This document shows positions 58,401-64,000 of a DNA stretch of 64,000 bases, one piece after another; position 1 is the stretch's first letter; every line of letters begins with the position of its first letter. The position numbers were made by a program, and so were the translations under genes. The notes under the pieces are model-generated. The model was not told the DNA's origin. It made no database searches and worked only from the letters and a program-made list of their open reading frames with translations. The DNA is from Sphingomonas flavescens. GTDB lineage: Bacteria > Pseudomonadota > Alphaproteobacteria > Sphingomonadales > Sphingomonadaceae. Location: NCBI RefSeq assembly GCF_030866745.1, contig NZ_CP133016.1, positions 2,280,001 through 2,344,000 of the forward strand, read 5' to 3'.

Positions 58401-59492
58401 TTGGGCGACAAAGATTGGCCCGTGAAAGCTGCCAATGGACAAATGGGCGGAGCAATTAGCCGCGTTTGCGCGATCATCGTCAATTACCGGACGCCCGATC
58501 TGACGAAGCGGTGCGTCGAAGCGCTGGAGGCGGAGAAGAACTCTCTTCCAAATTTGACGGTCATCGTCGTTGACGGTCATTCGATGGATGATTCAGTTGA
58601 GATTCTGGCTGCCTTTTGTTCGTCACCCAAACGCAATGAATGGGTGAGATTTTTGCCCTTGCCGATCAATGGAGGTTTCGGCTGGGCGAACAATCAGGCT
58701 ATCTTGATTGCAGCGAAGGAAACGCCGGCTCCCGAATTCATTTACTTGATTAATCCGGATGCGACGGTCGAGCCTAATGCGGTGGTATCGCTTGCAGCCT
58801 ATTTGAATGCCCATGCCGAAGTTGCTGCGGTCGGGAGCCAGATGCTCAATTCCGATGGCACTACCTCAGGTAGCGCATTCAACTTTCCAACCGTTCGTGG
58901 AGAATTCGGAAGAGCAGCAAGGACAGGCTTGGTCGAAAAAGTGCTACGGATACCCCCGATCTCCGTCGCAGCGACTCAAGCCAGGTATGTCGATTGGGTG
59001 ACAGGCGGAAGCGTGATGCTTCGGCTAAGTGCCTTGCGAGAAGTCGGCCTCTTCGATGAAGGCTTTTTCCTCTACAACGAGGAAGTCGAATTGATGTGGC
59101 GCCTTAAAAAGCACGGCTGGCGTGTAGCCACGGAACCTTCGAGCCGCGTCCTACACATGGGCGGCGCAGCAACTGGGGTTGGTGGAGTCAACCCGGACGT
59201 GAAGCTTGGGAAACGATTACCGCGCTATATCTTTCGATCGAGGTCACGGTTCTTCGGCCTTACTAGAGGCCTAGAGGGCGCGACCGCCGCTTACCTAGCT
59301 TGGACCGCCGGTAATTTGTTTTGGTGGATGCGGCGCTTCCTCGGATTGGCGAAGGGAGCGCCGATCGATCATCAGTTGCGCGACCACCTTCGTGCCGCTT
59401 TTCCTCGAATTCATGATGCGGAGCCTAGCATCGCAACGTTGGCCAGCCACCCGGGACAACCTCCTGCCTGGATGATAAATCGATGGCAGTGA
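58401..59492 (+). CDS. Glycosyltransferase family 2 (rhamnosyltransferase-like)
   Basis: 363 residues. GT-A fold: AIIVNYRTPDLTKRCVEAL, VVDGHSMDDSVEI, GGFGWANNQAI and NPDATVEPNA (DXD-like). The late DEGFFLYNEEVELMWRLKKHGWRV block is the usual acceptor-side motif of rhamnosyltransferase-type enzymes. Start is uncertain: TTG 58401, GTG 58422 or ATG 58443. It overlaps the next glycosyltransferase gene by 10 bp. Confidence 0.88.
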   Translation: MGDKDWPVKAANGQMGGAISRVCAIIVNYRTPDLTKRCVEALEAEKNSLPNLTVIVVDGHSMDDSVEILAAFCSSPKRNEWVRFLPLPINGGFGWANNQAILIAAKETPAPEFIYLINPDATVEPNAVVSLAAYLNAHAEVAAVGSQMLNSDGTTSGSAFNFPTVRGEFGRAARTGLVEKVLRIPPISVAATQARYVDWVTGGSVMLRLSALREVGLFDEGFFLYNEEVELMWRLKKHGWRVATEPSSRVLHMGGAATGVGGVNPDVKLGKRLPRYIFRSRSRFFGLTRGLEGATAAYLAWTAGNLFWWMRRFLGLAKGAPIDHQLRDHLRAAFPRIHDAEPSIATLASHPGQPPAWMINRWQ

Positions 59493-60484
59493 GCGGTAAT
59501 CGTATTGTTGCGGTCGTAATCGGCCGGAATGAGAGCAAATCATTACAACTCAGCCTCGGCTCTATCCAGAGTCTCGGCCTGCCCGTGGTCTATGCTGATT
59601 CCGGTTCGGTAGACGACAGCCCTGGCATTGCGAAAAGACTTGGTGCGGAAGTCGTTGAGCTGTCGAGCGATCGCCCTTTTTCCGCCGCTCGCGGACGCAA
59701 CGAGGGGCTGGCCTTGGCGCTGACAAGGTGGCCGGAAGCCGAATTTGTCATGTATTTGGACGGAGATTGCACGCTCCACAGCGCTTTTCCCGAAGCGGCG
59801 ATGGACGAGTTTGATCGTGACGCGAAACTTGCGATCGTGACCGGCCATCTGACGGAGAGAAATCCACAAGCTTCGCTCTACAATCGACTTTGCTCGATCG
59901 AATGGCGCTCCCCAGCAGGGCGGATCGAGAATATGAACGGCTTAGGTGGTATCATGATGGCTCGCGTTGCCGCTCTGCGCGAAGTCGATGGTTTCAATGA
60001 GATTGCCATAGCGGGAGAGGAACCGGATCTCGGCGCACGTCTCAGCCTGGCCGGCTGGAAATTGCTTAAGATTGATTGTCCGATCGCGACCCATGATGCG
60101 GATATGATGCATTTCGGTCAGTGGTGGCGTCGGGCAGTGAGAGGTGGCCACGCGATCGCTCATCGGTACGATCGCCACGGCACAAGCCCTATGCGCGATG
60201 GACGGCGCGAGGTTCTCAGCGATCTTTTTTGGGGGTTGGTGCTGCCGCTGTCAGCCATAATTCTTCTTTGGCCAAGCCATGGGATCTCACTGCTGCTTTT
60301 GGCCGGGTACGGGCTGCTGTATCAGCGGGTCCTAAGGCATTATCACGCGACAGGACTAAGTTCGGACGATGCGCGACTTGTGTCGAGATTTACGATCTAC
60401 AGCAAATTTGCGCACGTCGTAGGTATCGTTCGCTATCTGCGCGCTCGGCTATCGGGCCAGTACAGGATCATCGACTGGAGGTGA
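59483..60484 (+). CDS. Glycosyltransferase family 2
   Basis: 333 residues. VVIGRNESKSLQLSL, VYADSGSVDDS, the DGDCTLH metal motif and AGEEPDLGARLSLAGW. One or two hydrophobic helices near 255-285 tether it to the membrane. Overlaps the previous glycosyltransferase and converges with the GT4 gene. Confidence 0.88.
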   Translation: MAVSGNRIVAVVIGRNESKSLQLSLGSIQSLGLPVVYADSGSVDDSPGIAKRLGAEVVELSSDRPFSAARGRNEGLALALTRWPEAEFVMYLDGDCTLHSAFPEAAMDEFDRDAKLAIVTGHLTERNPQASLYNRLCSIEWRSPAGRIENMNGLGGIMMARVAALREVDGFNEIAIAGEEPDLGARLSLAGWKLLKIDCPIATHDADMMHFGQWWRRAVRGGHAIAHRYDRHGTSPMRDGRREVLSDLFWGLVLPLSAIILLWPSHGISLLLLAGYGLLYQRVLRHYHATGLSSDDARLVSRFTIYSKFAHVVGIVRYLRARLSGQYRIIDWR

Positions 60485-60496
60485 CCTGCCGAAAGA

Positions 60497-61684
60497 TTAT
60501 TGAGCATTCTCAGCGATGAGTTGAGCGTTCCGACTGGCATCGTGCATTGCCAACACGCGCGCGCGCCCAATCTGGCCCATGGAAAATAGATCGTCCGTCG
60601 AAGTTTCCAGAGCAGATTTCATGGCGTTGACGAGTGCCTCCTCCGATCCGGCGGGTATGACCCATCCGCACGTTTGGTCGACGAGCTCAGGAATGCCGGC
60701 GATCGACGTCGCGATGACCGGACGGGCGAGGGCGAGAGCCTCCATGATCACAACCGGCAATCCCTCGGCAAAGCTCGGCAGGACAAATGCGCGGGCGGAT
60801 TGCAGCGCTTCTTGAATTTCCTGTGAGGAGCACGAACCGGCAAGTTTGATTGTTTGCTCAAGACCTCGATTTTTGATTTCGCTATCGATCTGCTCCCGCA
60901 ATTCTCCGTCACCGATTAAGGTGAGCGAGAAAGACTTACCGTCTCGTTGCAGTCGTTCGCAGGCAGAGATGAGCAGCGGTAAGCCCTTCTGAGCCGACAG
61001 GCGAGCGACGCAGACAAAGCTTTTGGTATCATCGGGGAGGGGGAGCGGCTGTCTAACCAGAAACGAGGCATCAAGTCCGCAACGCACAATCTTAATCTTG
61101 GGCCAATCCGCCAGGTCAGCCCATCGTTTCAACTGGGCGGAGCCGAAACTGCTGATTGCCGCCACGAATTTTGCACGCCTGATTTTTTCCGTCAGGGATA
61201 GACCAACTGGAGCATCAAACTCATCCGGGCCATGCACGGTGAAGCTAAAAGGTGGGCCTCCCCAAGCCTGCGCGATAGTAGCTACGGCAGCCGGGTTGGT
61301 CCCGAAGTGAGCATGGAGATGCTCGATATCGTATTTACTCATTCGTCGGAGCAGCCACGCGGCTTCAGCCCAGTAAGCTAGGTGACGAGCTTTCTGCTTG
61401 AGTCCCGAACTGCTCAGGCAATAGGCTGTGTTTAGCGATCTGAGGCTAAGTATTGGCCGAGTCACGATCAGTCTTACCGCTGAAAGCAGAACATCGAATT
61501 TGTTGCTAAGCGCGGCTTCGGTGATTTCAGCCTCGCGGAGATCTTTGGAATCTTTGAGCGTGCCGTGTGGGCGCAGGCTGAAACGCCAAACTTCATGACC
61601 CGCAGCTTCCAGGCCTTCAATTTCGCGGCGAACGAAAGAGTGGCTGATGGCCGGATAAACATTGCACAGATAGGCTAGGCGCAA
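60497..61684 (-). CDS. Glycosyltransferase family 4 (WcaL-like)
   Basis: 395 residues, GT-B fold. RLAYLCNVYPAISHSFVRREIEGL opens the acceptor domain. The donor domain has VCVARLSAQKGLPLLI, LIGDGELREQI and LPSFAEGLPVVIMEALALARPVIAT (EX7E motif). It resembles colanic-acid WcaL-type sugar transferases. Part of the local surface-polysaccharide set. Confidence 0.9.
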   Translation of the reverse strand: MRLAYLCNVYPAISHSFVRREIEGLEAAGHEVWRFSLRPHGTLKDSKDLREAEITEAALSNKFDVLLSAVRLIVTRPILSLRSLNTAYCLSSSGLKQKARHLAYWAEAAWLLRRMSKYDIEHLHAHFGTNPAAVATIAQAWGGPPFSFTVHGPDEFDAPVGLSLTEKIRRAKFVAAISSFGSAQLKRWADLADWPKIKIVRCGLDASFLVRQPLPLPDDTKSFVCVARLSAQKGLPLLISACERLQRDGKSFSLTLIGDGELREQIDSEIKNRGLEQTIKLAGSCSSQEIQEALQSARAFVLPSFAEGLPVVIMEALALARPVIATSIAGIPELVDQTCGWVIPAGSEEALVNAMKSALETSTDDLFSMGQIGRARVLAMHDASRNAQLIAENAQ

Positions 61685-61752
61685 GATCGCTCCGCGTGTC
61701 GATGGTCGGCGCGTATACTGAGGAAGCTCAGTGGAGAAGTAAAAGGCCGAGC

Positions 61753-61977
61753 TTAGATATGCCCGCCGGACAGTGCCTTAGCCACCAAATGCGGCTTGTT
61801 ACGCGCGTTGAGCTTGTTGCGCAGATTTTCGACGTGGCGTTCCACTGTGCGGGGGGCGATGCCGAGCTCTACCGCGCATTGCTTGGATGACAGGCCTCGG
61901 GCAATGCACTGCATCACTTCCCGTTCGCGCTCCGAGAGCGTCACGAAGTCTTCCTGTTGTCCCAGCTGGTTCACCAT
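61753..61977 (-). CDS. Small LuxR-type (GerE-like) DNA-binding protein
   Basis: 74 residues that are almost only a GerE helix-turn-helix: LSEREREVMQCIARGLSSKQ, then GIAPRTVERHVENLRNKLNAR. No receiver or sensor domain. Such single-domain regulators act as simple DNA binders. Palindromic CCTAG/CTAGG sequence lies just upstream and may be its own operator. Confidence 0.87.
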   Translation of the reverse strand: MVNQLGQQEDFVTLSEREREVMQCIARGLSSKQCAVELGIAPRTVERHVENLRNKLNARNKPHLVAKALSGGHI

Positions 61978-62011
61978 TCACCCCTTAGTGGGTCGTCCTG
62001 AGTAATTTTCT

Positions 62012-62034
62012 CCTAGTAGGCCTAGTTACCTAGG
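62012..62034. promoter_or_regulatory. Palindromic CCTAG...CTAGG element
   Basis: CCTAG at 62012 and CTAGG at 62030-62034 are inverted about a central TAGGCCTA. A TTACCTAGG segment (62026-62034) recurs as TTACGTAGG at 62153-62161. It lies 35 bp before the small LuxR-type gene. The rest of 61978-62347 holds no gene I can see. Confidence 0.45.
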
Positions 62035-62347
62035 CATTACAGGTCGTTGAACCGCGCTGTGTCACTTCAGGACACGAGGTCTCCGTTCTTGGCTGAAAGC
62101 GATGCCACTTTTCCAGGCCGCGCTCTCACAGCTGCCAAATCGATGTACAAATTTACGTAGGGAAATTTCAGTCGACTTCTCGGCTTGTGGTTAACTAAGA
62201 ATTATTGCGAATCGTTAAAAAAGCGTTTATCCGCAACTTACTTCGAACTGGTCGGTCAATTGTCGACGAGTCGTCGTGGCGGGGGCCGTCACCTTCAGTT
62301 GCATCTGGTGATGGCGGATCCCCTTCAGGGGCAAGAAAGGGATTTCT

Positions 62348-63100
62348 ATGCGACGTGTACTATTGGCAGCACTTGCGACTGCAGCGATTGGGATGGCCAC
62401 CTCCGCCAATGCTGCGGGGACGCTGACAACTGCAACCAGCAACCTCAACACGCACATCCAGGCGCAGGGTGCAGTTGCCGGTGATCCACTCTCGACCATT
62501 AACGATGCGTTGTCGGTATATGGAACGACCGGCATCACTTCTTCCGACGTCAAATTTACTGGCGATACCGCGATCCACATTACGGACGGCGGCGGCTTCG
62601 CCTTGATTCGTGACTCGAACCAAGACGATGCGACGCTTTTCAAAATGCTCGTGATCGATCCGAATCTGAATTTCACCGCACTGCAATTCAGCGCTTCGCT
62701 GCTAACAGCATCGAATATCCTCGTGCAGTATTCGACGGTTGCGGGTGGCGCGAACAATTGGATTAACGCGATCATGGGCGCGGATAATCCCCCGCTCCAA
62801 GGTGTTTCCAATCCGATTGGGCAGAATGCGAACACGAACAAGGACTATACGCTGACCGCAACGGGCGGCGATATCTTCACCGCGGTCCGCATCAGCACCT
62901 GCGCCGGAACTACGATTGCGACCTGCACGCCGGGCACTGGTGGTGGTTTCCAGTACATCAAACAGAATTCGATCACTCTGGCTCCAGGCGCTGTTCCGGA
63001 GCCCGCTACCTGGGCGATGATGCTGCTTGGTTTTGGCGGGATCGGCATGACCATGCGTCGCAAGCAGCGCCGCACCGGCGCGCTGATGCAGGTCGCATAA
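62348..63100 (+). CDS. PEPxxWA-CTERM sorting-domain secreted protein
   Basis: 250 residues. A signal peptide (about 1-22, ending NAA) is followed by a Thr/Asn/Asp-rich mature part and the canonical tail VPEPATWAMMLLGFGGIGM, then MRRKQRR. The ATG at 62348 follows GGGGCAAGAAAGGGAT. It is flanked by the surface-polysaccharide genes and ends at a strong terminator, so it may be a matrix or cell-surface protein. Confidence 0.9.
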   Translation: MRRVLLAALATAAIGMATSANAAGTLTTATSNLNTHIQAQGAVAGDPLSTINDALSVYGTTGITSSDVKFTGDTAIHITDGGGFALIRDSNQDDATLFKMLVIDPNLNFTALQFSASLLTASNILVQYSTVAGGANNWINAIMGADNPPLQGVSNPIGQNANTNKDYTLTATGGDIFTAVRISTCAGTTIATCTPGTGGGFQYIKQNSITLAPGAVPEPATWAMMLLGFGGIGMTMRRKQRRTGALMQVA

Positions 63101-63124
63101 GCTAGACTGAACAGTGTAATCCTT

Positions 63125-63157
63125 GCGGCCCGGCTTATCACCGGGCCGCATTTTTTT
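63125..63157 (+). terminator. Intrinsic terminator after PEP-CTERM gene
   Basis: Perfect 9-bp stem GCGGCCCGG / CCGGGCCGC with 7-nt loop, then A and seven T residues. Confidence 0.92.
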
Positions 63158-63189
63158 GTCCGCTTCGCCAGCGATGTTAGTGCTTTTGC

Positions 63190-64000
63190 CTAACAGCCTG
63201 CTGCGGCGGCCCCGACGCGGAGGTCATTCTTTCCAAGCGGCGAAACTTTTTGGCCGCCGGCCGCAGAGCAATCGACCGCTTGCCTAGCTTTCTTCGCTGC
63301 CGAAGTCGGCGCTGGTCCGCCGAGAAGGAGCGTGCTGGTATTGGTGTCTGCCACTAGCGGCGAAACGGGTACCGGAGCAGCTTTCTCGACGTCCTTGATC
63401 CCGCTCGTGACGCCGTCGTCCATCAGCGTGCTCGCAAGATCCTCAGGCACAGTCGGTGGGGTGCTCACCAGCGACTCGTCGGGTTTCGGTGGGAGCAGGG
63501 GCTCGTGACCTGCATAGCGTTGAGAGAACGCATTTCCGTCGCCATAGGCCCCGCGGAGCCGATAGAAGATGTGCCGGCCGATCTGCACCGTCTTGTCCAG
63601 CGAGTCCGCCCAATAGGGGACGACATAATCGGCATGATAGTGCGTGGCGTGCCCCACCGGCGCGAACACTTTGCCGGCCAAGGCTTCCTGAGCGATCTTG
63701 CGGGACCTGTTCCACAGCGCCGCTGCGGGCGGGCGGAGCAGTGAGCCATCGCACGTGAAAGTGAACTGGCAACCGGTTGCCCGTTCCGACCCTTGATAGA
63801 TCACACCACAAACGCTCGCGGGGTATCCAGGGTGACGCATGCGGTTAAGGACGATTTGGGCCACCGCCCGGCCGCCGTCCGTTCCTTCGCCGGCGGCTTC
63901 GTAATAGACTGCCTGCGTGAGGCACGTCAGTGCCCGGTCCGCCTCGTCCGCCGCGACCTTAAGCACAAACTTGCGCGCCGCGGAGTCCGGTCGGTTCACG
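63190..64000 (-). CDS. Cell wall hydrolase (SleB-like), 5' end beyond window
   Basis: At least 269 residues, truncated at the window edge. The SleB/hydrolase_2 domain is at about 20-150: CLTQAVYYEAAGEGTDGGRAVAQIVLNR (catalytic Glu), then CQFTFTCDGSLLRP and GHATHYHADYVVPYW. A Pro/Thr/Ser-rich tail follows. The family hydrolyses peptidoglycan. The GTG at 63999 is in frame but probably not the start. Confidence 0.88.
   Translation of the reverse strand, partial: VNRPDSAARKFVLKVAADEADRALTCLTQAVYYEAAGEGTDGGRAVAQIVLNRMRHPGYPASVCGVIYQGSERATGCQFTFTCDGSLLRPPAAALWNRSRKIAQEALAGKVFAPVGHATHYHADYVVPYWADSLDKTVQIGRHIFYRLRGAYGDGNAFSQRYAGHEPLLPPKPDESLVSTPPTVPEDLASTLMDDGVTSGIKDVEKAAPVPVSPLVADTNTSTLLLGGPAPTSAAKKARQAVDCSAAGGQKVSPLGKNDLRVGAAAAGC

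Overview
The window is high-GC alphaproteobacterial chromosome, most likely from a Sphingomonas-type organism (order Sphingomonadales). Three secreted proteins carry the PEPxxWA-CTERM tail typical of that order. Other supporting signs are a TonB-dependent receptor next to an exported amidohydrolase, many TTG/GTG starts with four-base GTGA/ATGA gene overlaps, and a dense set of short intergenic hairpin repeats. Species cannot be decided from sequence alone.

Layout. 1-12.4 kb looks like stable chromosome: the end of threonine synthase, xthA between two copies of a 64-bp terminator repeat, tRNA-Thr, a VIT1/CCC1-type transporter, a mechanosensitive-channel-like protein, rarA, a PadR regulator with its own palindrome, a glycosyltransferase and a DNA-deoxyinosine-type glycosylase. 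A metal-stress operon follows (glutaredoxin-MauE fusion, Met/His-rich exported proteins), preceded by a mer-type operator with no MerR gene nearby. tRNA-Glu(CTC) at 12.4 kb is followed by a serine recombinase/DUF2924/DUF3489 module.

15-43.8 kb is the accessory part. It holds a LuxR regulator, two PEP-CTERM proteins, an amidohydrolase/TonB-receptor operon behind a tryptophan-rich leader peptide and a perfect terminator, a deacetylase/glycosyltransferase pair, a tandem HD-GYP protein, a MASE-PAS-GGDEF protein, many small exported or membrane proteins, an SRAP protein, a tyrosine recombinase, an SNase-like nuclease, an RTX-type protein, a phage-like DUF5681/DNA-methylase pair and an XRE/ImmA pair. 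At least 16 copies of a ~30-bp hairpin repeat occur between 15.2 and 40.4 kb; I saw none outside that interval.

44-64 kb is a surface-polysaccharide locus: UDP-glucuronate decarboxylase, a frameshifted nucleotide-sugar dehydrogenase, ManC, three glycosyltransferases, and a coupled 2OG-oxygenase/VirK-YbjX/acetyltransferase operon. A tight VirB-type secretion cluster (virB1-2-3-4-6-9-10-11, with no virB5, virB7, virB8 or virD4 seen) is inserted in its middle. A small LuxR-type regulator, a third PEP-CTERM protein and a truncated cell-wall hydrolase close the window.

The most interesting signal is the apparent Trp-codon attenuator in front of a TonB-dependent receptor rather than trp biosynthesis genes. 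Next are the hairpin repeat family confined to the accessory segment, the reduced virB cluster inside a polysaccharide locus, and the orphan mer-type operator.
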